A DNA stretch of 64,000 nt from Saprospiraceae bacterium (GTDB taxonomy: Bacteria > Bacteroidota > Bacteroidia > Chitinophagales > Saprospiraceae), in contig JAHDES010000019.1 of NCBI GenBank assembly GCA_020628645.1, positions 1 through 64,000 on the forward strand. The letters run 5' to 3'. This document shows, in pieces, positions 50,792 through 60,877 of the stretch. The translations under genes and the position numbers were made by a program. Position 1 is the first letter of the stretch. Each line of letters opens with the position of its first letter. The notes beneath the pieces are model-generated. The model was not told the origin of the DNA. It made no database searches and worked only from the letters and a program-made list of their open reading frames with translations.

Positions 50792-52276
50792 CTAATATCC
50801 AGGGTTTTGCGTGATTGCACCGTTGGTGGCTTGAATTTGTGATTCAGGTATAGGAAATACATTATGAACGCCTTCTGTATAACCCAATGATCCTAACACA
50901 CTAGTTCCTCTTCCCGTACGCACTAAATCAAAGAAACGATGCCCTTCTAAGCCTAATTCGACTCGACGTTCATGATAGATGGCATCTAAAAGAGCCGATC
51001 CAGAAGCTGTCACATCTGGAATACCAACTCGCTGACGTACTAGGTTTAGAGATGCCAATGCCGCCGCTTCATTTCCATTATGATAAGCTGCTTCTGCATG
51101 CATTAAGAGTACATCTGCATAACGAATGACGCGATCATTACTTCCACCATTTGGATTAGGGTCACCAAAACTAGCTTCTTCGCTAGAATTATTAAAGTAT
51201 TTTTTTGGATAATAATCATGTGGGAAACCTGTGGCTTCTTTTGTAAATACCCCACGGTCGCCCATTTGGTCGCCTTCACGAAATACGGTTGCAGAAAGAC
51301 GAGGATCTTCAAATCCTTCTTCAAAAAATGCATCTACAAAATCTTGTGTAGGCAGATTAAATCCAAAGCCATTAAAGGTGCCACGTGCTCGTTGGAAGAC
51401 ATTAGTTAGTGTGCCTTCATTACCATTATTGTAGCCCCAATTTCCTCCAGATTCGGTCATATACTGTATTTCAAAGATGGATTCTTCATTATTTTCTCCT
51501 GCTGTGGTAAAGATCAAATTATAATCTGGCACTAATGCATATTCTCCAGAATTCACGATAGCTTCTGCTAGAGGCTGTGCTTCTGCAAATTTTGATTGAT
51601 ATAAATAAGTTTTTACCAAAAGTGCTTGTGCTGCACCTTTTGTCATACGTCCAATATCACCAGCGCCATATTGTGATTTTACTGGTAAGTCATTTGCTGC
51701 TTCAGTTAAATCGCGTTCTATAAAAGCCCAAACTTCTGATGCTGCTGTACGAGGCATTTCGTATTCACTTGGTGCTAATACATGATCTACCAAAGGAACA
51801 TCGCCAAAAATAGTAACCAAATTATAGAAGTACCATGCTCGAAGAAATTTAGCTTCTGCTAAAATTCTAGTTTTTAGTGTTTCATTCATTTCAATCGGAG
51901 GAACACGTTCTAATACAGTATTCGCACGATAGATACCCTCATAATTTGCGGTCCATTCTGCTTCTAAAAAACCCGTATTAACAGGGCCTTGAAAGGATTC
52001 TAATCTGGCTAATTCTGGGGCATCGTTAGGGCCTGATCCACCTTTCTCAGAATCATCCGACATTACATCTCCCCAAAACCAACGGAAATGTGCTTCAGGA
52101 GTCAATTCGAACTGAAGTGCGCCATAAACTGCATTAATCGCTGCAATCGCGTCTTCTTCATTTCGATAAAAGTTTTCTTCCGTAACGCCTACTAAGGGAG
52201 ATTTATCTAAAAAATCATTACAACTTGTCAAGAAGATAAAGCCGAATAAAAGACTAAAGATTATTTTTTGATACAT
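50792..52276 (-). CDS. SusD/RagB family glycan-binding lipoprotein
   Basis: A 494-residue outer membrane lipoprotein (Cys19 in FLTSCND; start set at 52276). It shows the SusD landmarks: the N-terminal CNDFLDKSP, TPR-like helices with LRAWYFYNLVTIFGDVPLV (about 140-158), RYADVLLMHAEAAY (about 390-403) and the C-terminal HERRVELGLEGHRFFDLVR and YPIPESQIQ-like end (FPIPESQIQATNGAITQNPG). It binds oligosaccharide and closes the SusC channel like a lid. Directly downstream of SusC. Confidence 0.96.
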   Translation of the reverse strand: MYQKIIFSLLFGFIFLTSCNDFLDKSPLVGVTEENFYRNEEDAIAAINAVYGALQFELTPEAHFRWFWGDVMSDDSEKGGSGPNDAPELARLESFQGPVNTGFLEAEWTANYEGIYRANTVLERVPPIEMNETLKTRILAEAKFLRAWYFYNLVTIFGDVPLVDHVLAPSEYEMPRTAASEVWAFIERDLTEAANDLPVKSQYGAGDIGRMTKGAAQALLVKTYLYQSKFAEAQPLAEAIVNSGEYALVPDYNLIFTTAGENNEESIFEIQYMTESGGNWGYNNGNEGTLTNVFQRARGTFNGFGFNLPTQDFVDAFFEEGFEDPRLSATVFREGDQMGDRGVFTKEATGFPHDYYPKKYFNNSSEEASFGDPNPNGGSNDRVIRYADVLLMHAEAAYHNGNEAAALASLNLVRQRVGIPDVTASGSALLDAIYHERRVELGLEGHRFFDLVRTGRGTSVLGSLGYTEGVHNVFPIPESQIQATNGAITQNPGY

Positions 52277-52389
52277 ATCATTTTTTTTAATGAGCAAGCT
52301 AAAATAAAGTGCTTCATTTTTTTGAATATTTTCCCAAAATGATCAACTTATTCCTTTCTCTTGCTTATACATAAAAGTGTAGATTTTTT

Positions 52390-55300
52390 CTAAAATACAA
52401 CATTTATACCACCAAGGAATACACGCGCCTGTGGATAGAATCCTCGATCAATACCAATATCTAAGGCACGATAAGGATTGTTTCCATCAAATACTTGCGT
52501 TGCACCAATCTCAGGATCCAATCCAGAATATTTGGTGAATGTCAAAAGATTAGTCGCACTTACGTATAATCTGATTTTATCAAATTTTAGTTTTTCAAGT
52601 ATGGTTCTAGGAACATTATAACCCAGTTGTACATTTTTGATCCGCATATAACTACCATCTTCTACAAAGCGATCAGATACTCGTGCATTATTATTAAAAT
52701 CATTAATGGCTACTCGTGGTTCTTCGGTAGATGTTCCTTCTCCTGTCCAGCGATTTAATACTGACTGAGGTCGATTGGTATAAGAAAAATCATAGCGAAC
52801 GGTACCATTATAGATTTCATTTCCATAAACTCCTTGTAAGAAGGTGCTGATATCAAAGTTTTTATATTCAGCACTTAAATTTATTCCATAAGTAAAATCA
52901 GGCGTTGGATTTCCAATATAAGTTTGATCTTCATTATTGATAATGCCATCATTATTTAAATCTACAAAACGAATATCTCCAGCTACTGTATTTTCATTTT
53001 GGAACGCATGAGCATTTACTTCTTCTTGATTTTGGAAAATTCCGTCGGTTACATAACCATAAAAGGAAGCAATAGGTTGACCGACTTCTGTACGTGCTAC
53101 ATTTCCAGCAGAGAAAACATTTCCTGTAGAAATAGGATCACCACCTTCTCCCAAACCAGTTACTTCAGAAGAAACGAAAGCAATGTTCCCTCCTATTTCA
53201 TATTTAAAGGCATTATCTCGGTTTCGATAAGAAGCGGACAATTCTAAACCAGCATTTAATACATCTCCAATATTACGAACTGGGGCGAAGGTACCCGCAG
53301 TACGTGGAATGGGCGCAGCATACAACATATCGGATGTATTCTTACGATAGTAATCAACCACTACATTAATGCGTCCGTCATATAATTCTGCATCTAAACC
53401 GATATTCGTTTGCGTACTGGTTTCCCATTTCAAATCGGGATTGGCGGCTGTAAGGGCTACATTACCATTGGATATATCAGATACTCCATCGAAGGAATAA
53501 TTTTGACCTGCATTTACAATGGTGGTAAATCCATAATCTCCAATACGATCATTTCCATTTTGTCCCCAACTTGCTCTTAATTTCAATAAACTGAAAGCCT
53601 CGTTGGCAAAGAAATCTTCTTCTGTAATTACCCATGCAAAAGATGCGGAAGGAAAGTATCCGAAGCGATTATTCGCACCAAATTTACTAGAGCCATCAGC
53701 ACGGAAGGTAAAGGAAGCAACATATTTCCCCATATAATCATAATTTAATTTCGCAAAAGCGGATAGCAATGAGGATTCTGTGGCTCCAGCATAAGCAGTT
53801 TGACTGGTGATGGGACCTATTGTATTAGAGATAAAAGCATCATCTGGATTATTACTAGGAAGGTCATTATTTCCTCCCCCAGCAAAATCAAATCGATTGC
53901 TTAAAACAGTATTTCCAGCAATTAATTGGAAATTATGAATATCAGCGAAGGATTTATTATACGTTAATACATTTTCCCACTGCCAATTTCGCCAAGTGTT
54001 GTGTTCTTTTCCTACTCCATTTCTAATATTCATTTCGCTTGCTGGCGCATCATTAATCGTAGTATCTACACTCAAATTATAGATTGGATTAAATCGATCT
54101 CTAGTAGCAAAAGTGGCATCTACACTATAAGTAGATTTAAATTTGAGATTTTCAGTGATAGAAGCTTCTCCAAATATTGCTCCTACGACACGTTGTGATG
54201 TCCATGTATCATAGGTTTGTTCGATCGCATTGATAGGATTCGTAATATCTGTATCTGAATAGTAAGAATAAGCATAAGTGCCATCTGGTTTACGAACTGG
54301 TGTAACAGGATCCATATTTAAGGCACGAATCAAAGGCGTAACGAACACGTTATTTTCTGCCAAGAAACCTCTCTCGATATAAGTGAAGCCCATATTACTT
54401 CCCACTTTCAACCAATTTTTCAACTGACTATTGGCATTAAAGCGAACGGTATATCGTTCAAAACCTGATTTTTCTCCTCCCACAATTCCATCTTGACCAA
54501 AATAATTACCTGATAAGGCATAAGATGATTTTTCTCCTCCTCCTTGGAATCCTAATTGATGGCTATACATAGGAGCATCCTGAAAAAGTGCCGATTGCCA
54601 ATCTGTACCTTCACCTAATCGACTAGGGTCTCTAAATTCAGTTAATGGCACCATACCAGAATTGATATGCGCTTCATTAGAAATGATGGCATATTCTTCG
54701 GCATTGAGTAAGTGCATCATTTTCCAAGGACTTTGCACCCCATAATAACTTTCGTAGGTGATTTTTCCTTCTTGATTAAAAGTACCTCCTTTTGTTGTAA
54801 TTAAGACCACTCCATTTGCACCACGAGAACCGTAGATTGCGGCAGAAGCACCGTCTTTTAATACATTAATCGTTTCAATATCATTGGGATTTAAAAAGTC
54901 AATCCCATCGACAGGGATACCATCAACAATATATAAAGGATCACTATTGTTGATCGTACCGACTCCTCGAATACGAACCGTTAATGCACTACCGGGCGAA
55001 CCTGAAAATTGGGAAATTTGTACCCCAGCTACACGTCCTTGTAGGGCTTGTTCCACACGAAGAACGGGCGTTTCTGTAATTTCTTCTGCGGTTACTGTCG
55101 ATACAGCACCACTAATTTTAGAGCGTTTCTCTGTACCATATCCTAATACGACGACCTCTTCCATCATGGAGATGTTCTCTTTCAAGACTACATCTATCGT
55201 ACGCTGGCTTCCAACAGTAATGGATTGTTCTTGAAGACCGATATAAGAAAAATTGAGAACTGTACTCTCGTCGGGGACTTGGATTTCGTAGCTACCATCA

Positions 55301-55467
55301 ATATCTGTAGCTGTTCCATCACCTGTTCCTTCAATAAGGACAGAACCTCCGATAATCGTTTCACCTGTAGCATCGGTGACGATTCCACGAACTGTGATTT
55401 GTGCGTGGAGTTGCATGAGTGCGCAACAATTTAAGAATAGAACGAGAAGTAAAAACTTATTCCTCAT
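52390..55467 (-). CDS. SusC/RagA TonB-linked outer membrane transporter
   Basis: A 1025-residue TonB-dependent barrel. After the signal peptide (about 1-22) come a carboxypeptidase D regulatory-like domain (about 25-100, GIVTDATGETIIGGSVLIEG), the TonB plug (about 110-230 with RVEQALQGRVAGVQI and LKDGASAAIYGSRGANGVVLI) and the barrel, ending in Phe. It imports glycan oligosaccharides in complex with SusD. Second gene of the beta-glucan operon, with a 147-bp gap to the upstream T9SS gene that carries an inverted repeat. Confidence 0.96.
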   Translation of the reverse strand: MRNKFLLLVLFLNCCALMQLHAQITVRGIVTDATGETIIGGSVLIEGTGDGTATDIDGSYEIQVPDESTVLNFSYIGLQEQSITVGSQRTIDVVLKENISMMEEVVVLGYGTEKRSKISGAVSTVTAEEITETPVLRVEQALQGRVAGVQISQFSGSPGSALTVRIRGVGTINNSDPLYIVDGIPVDGIDFLNPNDIETINVLKDGASAAIYGSRGANGVVLITTKGGTFNQEGKITYESYYGVQSPWKMMHLLNAEEYAIISNEAHINSGMVPLTEFRDPSRLGEGTDWQSALFQDAPMYSHQLGFQGGGEKSSYALSGNYFGQDGIVGGEKSGFERYTVRFNANSQLKNWLKVGSNMGFTYIERGFLAENNVFVTPLIRALNMDPVTPVRKPDGTYAYSYYSDTDITNPINAIEQTYDTWTSQRVVGAIFGEASITENLKFKSTYSVDATFATRDRFNPIYNLSVDTTINDAPASEMNIRNGVGKEHNTWRNWQWENVLTYNKSFADIHNFQLIAGNTVLSNRFDFAGGGNNDLPSNNPDDAFISNTIGPITSQTAYAGATESSLLSAFAKLNYDYMGKYVASFTFRADGSSKFGANNRFGYFPSASFAWVITEEDFFANEAFSLLKLRASWGQNGNDRIGDYGFTTIVNAGQNYSFDGVSDISNGNVALTAANPDLKWETSTQTNIGLDAELYDGRINVVVDYYRKNTSDMLYAAPIPRTAGTFAPVRNIGDVLNAGLELSASYRNRDNAFKYEIGGNIAFVSSEVTGLGEGGDPISTGNVFSAGNVARTEVGQPIASFYGYVTDGIFQNQEEVNAHAFQNENTVAGDIRFVDLNNDGIINNEDQTYIGNPTPDFTYGINLSAEYKNFDISTFLQGVYGNEIYNGTVRYDFSYTNRPQSVLNRWTGEGTSTEEPRVAINDFNNNARVSDRFVEDGSYMRIKNVQLGYNVPRTILEKLKFDKIRLYVSATNLLTFTKYSGLDPEIGATQVFDGNNPYRALDIGIDRGFYPQARVFLGGINVVF

Positions 55468-55528
55468 AAGATTTGGCGTATAAAATGTTTACCTAAAAAA
55501 TTAGGTGTAAGATCAATAGTTTTGAATT

Positions 55529-55607
55529 AGTCGTTGCACGAGATACAGATGTAATCTATTAAAGAAAAATAATTCCTTTTCAAAAACCAGTAACTCGTGC
55601 TACGACC
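55529..55607. repeat. Inverted pair AGTCGTTGCACGAGA / ACTCGTGCTACGACC
   Basis: The two arms (55529-55543 and 55593-55607) are imperfect inverted copies of each other. They resemble the pair at 37696-37773 in core sequence and spacing. It lies between SusC and the gene upstream. Confidence 0.7.
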
Positions 55608-55614
55608 ATCGTAT

Positions 55615-57480
55615 TTATTGCTTAATTAAGCGTTTTGTAGCAATAGTATTATCTGCTTCAATGTGTAACAAATAGATACCAGAATGCCAAGCTGCTGTAT
55701 TTAATTCCAACTGCGTAGCTGTACCATCTAATGTTTGTGACCAAACTAATTTACCCAAGGCATCGAATACTCGTAATTCTTTATCAGAAGAAGTTGTTTC
55801 CATCTGTAATAAGGTATTCTCTGCAACTGGATTTGGATATACTTGCACTAAATTTTCATTTACGAGATCACTTACACCTGTAGCACAAGTCATACAAGTA
55901 TTCCAAGTAAAACAAAATGAATCATCGCCATCTACATTCAATGCGCGATTGGTGAAAGCTCCATCAGTAACTGTACAATCTTCACCGCCCATAAATTCTT
56001 CTTGTACTGCCCAGTTGTCTACTGTAAATTTAAATTGATGCGCGCCACCAGGAACAGTAATAGTACCTTCCCAAACACCATCGCCATCTGCATCTTCTAA
56101 TGGATTTGCATCACCTGACCAACCATTTATAGAGCCACTTACATAAACTGAAGTTCCTATCGTAACACCTGAATCATTCATATCTACTGCAAAAGTAATA
56201 TTACCTTCTTGAGCAGCTGGCGAACAATCTGTAGTGGTTGTACATTCTCCAAAACAAGTATTCACTTCTGTATCCATCATTACAGCTTCTAAAAATCGAT
56301 CATTGAAATTAGCTGGATCAGCACAATCTTGACCAGCGATATTTTCTTTACAAGAAAAATCACCACAAGCACCATTTGCAAAAGTATAGTAACTAGAGAA
56401 ACCTGCTTCTCTTTCAATAGTTAAACTAAAGATATTATCACCATCTGGATCCATTAAACGGTATGGACCGCCTGGTACATCGAAATTTCCACCACCAGCA
56501 ATATACACACCATCTTCACTTGGTGTAACTTGTGTCATTCCCAAATTAAAGGTAATACTTACCCCTTCACCGCAACCATAACAGCTATTCCAACAAACGG
56601 GATCAGCAGTTGTGTTTTCAGTAAGAACCACTAAACGGTTTACAAACATATTATCACCATCGAACGTAGTTTTTGTACACAGATCAGTACCATTAAATTG
56701 TTCTTGCGCTGACCAGTTGTCTAAGGTAAATTTATACTCATAGGCTCCAGTTGCTAAACCTGGTAAAGTAACTGTCCAAACGCCATCCATATCAGGATCT
56801 TCCATTGGATTTGCATCACCAGACCAATCATTAAATGCACCACTTACATAAGGCTGAGTAAATGCATCTCCATATTCATTCATATCTACAGAAAGAGTCA
56901 AATCTGCTGTTCCACCACCAGAACCAGCTTGTACGGTAAAATCATCAAGATAAGTAACTTGATCTGCTCCTACTACACCAAAGTCTACAAAGAATACCAA
57001 TCCAGTATATACGTTTCCTGCTGCTGCAGTGAAAGGAGCTTCAATAGAAGGAAGGCTAGTATCATAGCAGATTTCCTCCCATGCACCTGTAGTTGTATTT
57101 GCCTTTGTAAGGATCCAATCATCGCCCCCTGTAGTAGAGTTTTCTAGTTTGAGTGCAACATTTCCGATATGATCGAAATGAACTTTGATACATACTTGTT
57201 CACCACTAGAAACATCCACTGTAGGCCCTGGGTCAGCATAAGCACCAGCCCATACTTCTGATCCAGCTCGCTTAGTATATTCTAAAACATTGGCAGATGT
57301 ATTAATACCAGAAGCATTAGGATTAGCAATGACAGGTACAACGCTATCACTAAGATCAACGTTTCCGAAATATTTGTATTCTACTGAGGTAGCAGGGGCT
57401 TCCCAATCATAAATTGTAGTTTGGGCAGAAAGTTGTAAACAGCAAAAAAGTGCTGCTAAAAAAAGTAAATTTTTCTTCAT
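55615..57480 (-). CDS. Secreted carbohydrate-binding-like protein with T9SS tail
   Basis: A 621-residue exported protein; the start at 57480 gives the signal peptide MKKNLLFLAALFCCLQLSAQ, while 67 upstream codons are non-coding in character. An N-terminal jelly-roll-like domain (about 22-190) is followed by three starch-binding-like beta modules, two of which share YVSGAFNDWSGDANPMEDPDMD and YVSGSINGWSGDANPLED, plus an intermediate one (GGGNFDVPGGPYRLMDPDGD). A T9SS type A domain ends it (VQVYPNPVAEN to TKRLIKQ). Its place ahead of SusC suggests a surface beta-glucan binder. Confidence 0.85.
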   Translation of the reverse strand: MKKNLLFLAALFCCLQLSAQTTIYDWEAPATSVEYKYFGNVDLSDSVVPVIANPNASGINTSANVLEYTKRAGSEVWAGAYADPGPTVDVSSGEQVCIKVHFDHIGNVALKLENSTTGGDDWILTKANTTTGAWEEICYDTSLPSIEAPFTAAAGNVYTGLVFFVDFGVVGADQVTYLDDFTVQAGSGGGTADLTLSVDMNEYGDAFTQPYVSGAFNDWSGDANPMEDPDMDGVWTVTLPGLATGAYEYKFTLDNWSAQEQFNGTDLCTKTTFDGDNMFVNRLVVLTENTTADPVCWNSCYGCGEGVSITFNLGMTQVTPSEDGVYIAGGGNFDVPGGPYRLMDPDGDNIFSLTIEREAGFSSYYTFANGACGDFSCKENIAGQDCADPANFNDRFLEAVMMDTEVNTCFGECTTTTDCSPAAQEGNITFAVDMNDSGVTIGTSVYVSGSINGWSGDANPLEDADGDGVWEGTITVPGGAHQFKFTVDNWAVQEEFMGGEDCTVTDGAFTNRALNVDGDDSFCFTWNTCMTCATGVSDLVNENLVQVYPNPVAENTLLQMETTSSDKELRVFDALGKLVWSQTLDGTATQLELNTAAWHSGIYLLHIEADNTIATKRLIKQ

Positions 57481-57997
57481 GTTAAAACGGTTAATTGTTA
57501 TTTGAATGTTGAATATAACAGACTCTATGTATCCGCTATTGGAAAATAGAAGCATTATTTGAAAATGATTTTGTTTGCTCGATAGTAGTTGAAAATATAT
57601 AGCTAAGAGTTGGAATAACTCATTCCTATCAAAATGGGTAAGTCGATGGTGATTGTTAGATTGTTTTCTAGAATTGTACACTATCCAAAAAAAACAGTTA
57701 GTGTACTTTTTACATTAACACAAAGATAATAAAAGATTCAATATATAATAATCTTTATTACAATTAACGCAAAAAAATATTTTTTGATTTGTTTATAGAG
57801 CGAAGAATGTATCTTTCAGATTTTTTCAAAAATACAGAATTTACCGTAAGGTATCAAGTATGATGCCTGTTTTTAACGATTGCATGTCTAATGGTATACA
57901 GATGGTTAATTAAATTGAACTTTCAAAGTTAGATCAACTTAAAAAGTTCAATTGTGAGAAATAATATATTCTATCATCTTTGACAAGAATGTCTGTG
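57481..57997. other. Long AT-rich upstream region of the beta-glucan locus
   Basis: 517 bp between the T9SS glycan-binding gene and the S41 peptidase gene, both on the minus strand. It should carry the locus promoter and any operator. A 67-codon in-frame extension exists (57481-57681) but has no signal peptide and odd composition. No SusR, HTCS or anti-sigma gene is nearby, so the regulator is elsewhere. Confidence 0.6.
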
Positions 57998-59464
57998 CTA
58001 CTTTTTTTGGGCTAGTTCAAGGGCATATTTCAATACTACATCTTCACCACTAATATGTTCTTCAAAACTTGGACGACGTGGATAATCAGGTAGAATACCA
58101 TAACCTGTATTCTCAAAAGTGACATTGGTAACAAATAACACAAAAGACATCTGGAATTTCACACCAGTATTAGGTAAAACAAGCGGCAACATCATACCAC
58201 TGGTGTTTTGGACGGGATTGCCACCTGCTTCTTCTCCTATAAAAATAGCGTTTGTATACGATTTTAGTACGCCACTCATTTCGCCTGTAGCTGAATAAGA
58301 AGAAGGATTTGTTAAGACATACACCTGCCCTTTAAAACGTGGATTTAAAGGTGCACAATCAAGGGTACGTTTCAGTTGTTTGACGTTATACTGATCGCCC
58401 TCTTTTTTGACTGCTATACCTACATAGATATTACCAATGCCTGGAAATTCTTCGTAGTGTTTTGGGTTGGGAATTTTGTTAACGACAGTAGACATTTCGG
58501 TATAGAAATCAAAAGATTGGTCGTATAAATAGGCTAATAATTCAATCGTAGGTTCAAAGTCTCCTCCACCATTATCTCGAAGATCAATGATGAGATCTTG
58601 AGTATTACGACGAGCCAATTCTTCAAAGGAGGATTTGAAAAATTCTTTATAGTTAACACCCGTTTTCTTGATATATTTCTTCGCAAAAATACGGAGTTTC
58701 ATAATAGCTGTTTCTCCTTCAAAATCGAGGGTGTAAGCAGGTGTTTTTGAAGCCCACCAAGATTTAGGGCGAGGTCCATAACGTTTTAAACGAGCTTCTT
58801 TTTGCTGTGTTAAGGATTGTCCCTTTATCGTTTTCTTGATGAATGATCCATTTATCGTTTTAAATTCTAACTCAAAAGTTTCGGGCAAACCAATAAAAAA
58901 GGCATAGTAGGTATGAAAGGATTCATAAGCGGCTTCTATAGGTAAACTAGTATTAAATCCATCTCGTTCTTGTTGACTCGCAAAAAAGTGGATCAAGTCT
59001 TTTGCAGTTCGTCCATTAACGGATAAAATTCGATCGCCTACTTGGATACTGGTATCTTGTGAAAGATTCTGCGTAACAAACAAGCTGTCTCGATCCCAAT
59101 AGACATTAAACGGAAAGCGTGGTTTCCCTTCTCCAATTCCTTTAATAAAAGCATCGGATGGTTTGAAATTAGAATGCCCATTGGCAATGTATTTATTTAA
59201 GGGCGTGAGCAAACGATAAAATTCTATACTGCTTAAGGGTTGGTCTAATTGTGTCTCTACTTGATCTAAAGCTTGATGCAAAGAATCTATTGGATAATAG
59301 GCATCGAGGGCAGGATGGGCATTAAGCAGATTATCTTTGAATAATTGAAAGTCAGCCTGAAGTGCTGATGGTGTATAGGTTTTGGTAAAAACGTCTTGTG
59401 CTTGAAGATTAGTAACTAAAAAGAAAAGAAGAATACTCGTGTAAATGTAGAATTGATTTTTCAT
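57998..59464 (-). CDS. S41-family peptidase
   Basis: A 488-residue secreted protein (start at 59464; signal peptide ending NLQAQ). A PDZ-like part (about 140-160, VGDRILSVNGRTAKDLI) precedes the S41 catalytic domain (about 255-440) with LIIDLRDNGGG, then LTNPSSYSATGEMSG, the Ser nucleophile region, and FIGEEAGGNP. It is a paralogue of the protein at 44503, but clearer in motif. Likely periplasmic. It is not part of the glucan locus, from which it is separated by 517 bp. Confidence 0.9.
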   Translation of the reverse strand: MKNQFYIYTSILLFFLVTNLQAQDVFTKTYTPSALQADFQLFKDNLLNAHPALDAYYPIDSLHQALDQVETQLDQPLSSIEFYRLLTPLNKYIANGHSNFKPSDAFIKGIGEGKPRFPFNVYWDRDSLFVTQNLSQDTSIQVGDRILSVNGRTAKDLIHFFASQQERDGFNTSLPIEAAYESFHTYYAFFIGLPETFELEFKTINGSFIKKTIKGQSLTQQKEARLKRYGPRPKSWWASKTPAYTLDFEGETAIMKLRIFAKKYIKKTGVNYKEFFKSSFEELARRNTQDLIIDLRDNGGGDFEPTIELLAYLYDQSFDFYTEMSTVVNKIPNPKHYEEFPGIGNIYVGIAVKKEGDQYNVKQLKRTLDCAPLNPRFKGQVYVLTNPSSYSATGEMSGVLKSYTNAIFIGEEAGGNPVQNTSGMMLPLVLPNTGVKFQMSFVLFVTNVTFENTGYGILPDYPRRPSFEEHISGEDVVLKYALELAQKK

Positions 59465-59611
59465 CGGAAGTTTTTTAAGAAAGACTGATTTTATTTTCAT
59501 TTGTTACAAGCCGAATTGTTAAGTTTTTTTTAAAATATAAACTTAATACACCGTAATCGAAATAATTTTCAACTTCAATATGGTCTATACCTATTATAAC
59601 GTCCTGAATTT

Positions 59612-59631
59612 CAAGGGAACATGTTCCCTTG
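59612..59631. promoter_or_regulatory. Perfect 20-bp palindrome, candidate operator
   Basis: CAAGGGAACATGTTCCCTTG reads the same on both strands and has no loop. It lies in the gap between the divergence of the S41 gene start region (59465) and the end of the MBL gene (59685). A protein-binding site or cruciform is possible. Confidence 0.6.
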
Positions 59632-59684
59632 GGGCAATCATAAAACTTAAACTAAGTTAGATTACATTGTACTTTCCAAGTTAG

Positions 59685-60500
59685 TTAAACTTGAAAAGTT
59701 AGTAAAATTTCTTGCTCATCAAAAGCCAATTGAATGTTTGGTGGTAAAATAGCATTCACTTCATCATGTAAGCCCATTCGATGACTCATGTGGGTAATAT
59801 AAGCTTCTTGAGGATTTATTTTTTGTATAAAATGAATCGCATCTTGTACATTTAAATGCGAATGATGTTCATTCTCGTGTAAAGCAGAAATAATGAGTTG
59901 TTGTACGCCATCTAATTTTTCAAATTCCTTGGCTTCAAAATATTTCACATCTGTTAGATAGGCAAAATTTCCAATACGAAATCCTAAAACCGATAGCCTT
60001 CCATGCCAACTTTCAATCGGAATAAAGGCTATATCTCCAACTTGAAAAGGTTTCGTTTTATCAATAGTTTGAAGCGATAAACGAGGTGCACCGGGATAGG
60101 GCTTTTTTGCAAAAATATATTCAAATCGATGCCTCAAATCTTTCTGTACGCGCTCCACTGCATAGACGGGAATATCTTTTCCGTGTCGAAAATTAATGGG
60201 GCGAACATCGTCTATACCAATAATGTGGTCATTATGTTCATGCGTTAAAATAATGGCATCAATGTCATTAACATTAGTACGAAGGAGCTGTTGTCGAAAA
60301 TCAGGCCCCGTATCTATGATAACTGTCGTTTGTTGAGATTGTACTAAAAGAGACGTACGCAATCGTTTATCTTTGGGATTATTGGATAAACAGACGGGGC
60401 AATCACAACCAATGACTGGAACACCTTGCGAAGTACCAGTTCCTAATATGGTAATTTTAATAGAAGAATTAGACTTATTTTGAGGTGATTTGGGCATCAT
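59685..60500 (-). CDS. MBL-fold metal-dependent hydrolase, PhnP-like
   Basis: A 271-residue enzyme of the metallo-beta-lactamase fold. The metal motif is LTHEHNDHIIGIDDVRP (HxHxDH, about residues 86-96), with further His ligands in SWHGRLSVLG and YITHMSHRMGL. The early GTGTSQGVPVIGCDCPVC (about 17-34) with its Cys residues is typical of PhnP-like phosphodiesterases. The substrate (cyclic phosphate or nucleotide) is inferred from the family. Its ATG directly abuts the stop codon of the upstream 88-residue gene, so the two are coupled. Confidence 0.9.
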   Translation of the reverse strand: MMPKSPQNKSNSSIKITILGTGTSQGVPVIGCDCPVCLSNNPKDKRLRTSLLVQSQQTTVIIDTGPDFRQQLLRTNVNDIDAIILTHEHNDHIIGIDDVRPINFRHGKDIPVYAVERVQKDLRHRFEYIFAKKPYPGAPRLSLQTIDKTKPFQVGDIAFIPIESWHGRLSVLGFRIGNFAYLTDVKYFEAKEFEKLDGVQQLIISALHENEHHSHLNVQDAIHFIQKINPQEAYITHMSHRMGLHDEVNAILPPNIQLAFDEQEILLTFQV

Positions 60501-60767
60501 TTACGCCTCAATTTTCTTTAGTTGTTTGAGGAATTTTGCATTTTTTTCGGAGAGTTCCACATCTAGAAGATCAAGCTTGAAAATAATATCTAAAAGTACA
60601 TTGATCCGAGCTTCGGTATCATAAAATTTATTGATAACTACGATTTTTCGAGCTTCTACCATACAATAACCTGATTGGAAGTTTCCTTTTTCATAACGAA
60701 CTTGATAGCCGATCTCCTCAAATAGTTCTTCTATTTTTTTTAGGTTATGTTTGGTGAAATTCAACAT
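60501..60767 (-). CDS. Small conserved protein coupled to the MBL gene
   Basis: An 88-residue soluble protein starting at the ATG at 60767 (63 open codons further upstream overlap the next gene and are Ile/Phe-rich noise). It is helical at both ends (LKKIEELFEEIGYQVRYE; LSEKNAKFLKQLKKIE) with a beta segment YCMVEARKIVVINKFY between. Its stop codon abuts the MBL start with no gap. Function unknown; the pairing suggests a linked task. Confidence 0.7.
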   Translation of the reverse strand: MLNFTKHNLKKIEELFEEIGYQVRYEKGNFQSGYCMVEARKIVVINKFYDTEARINVLLDIIFKLDLLDVELSEKNAKFLKQLKKIEA

Positions 60768-60877
60768 AATGATAAACGTTATTGTTATTATAAACAATGT
60801 AAAATTAGCGAATAATTCGCATAGACGTGCGCTTTTTCGTGGGCTTTTGTACCTTTGTACTTTAAATATGATATGGT

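Noticed and set aside
57481-57681. N-terminal extension of the T9SS glycan-binding protein
   Set aside because: A clear signal peptide begins at 57480; the extension would bury it and has non-coding composition.
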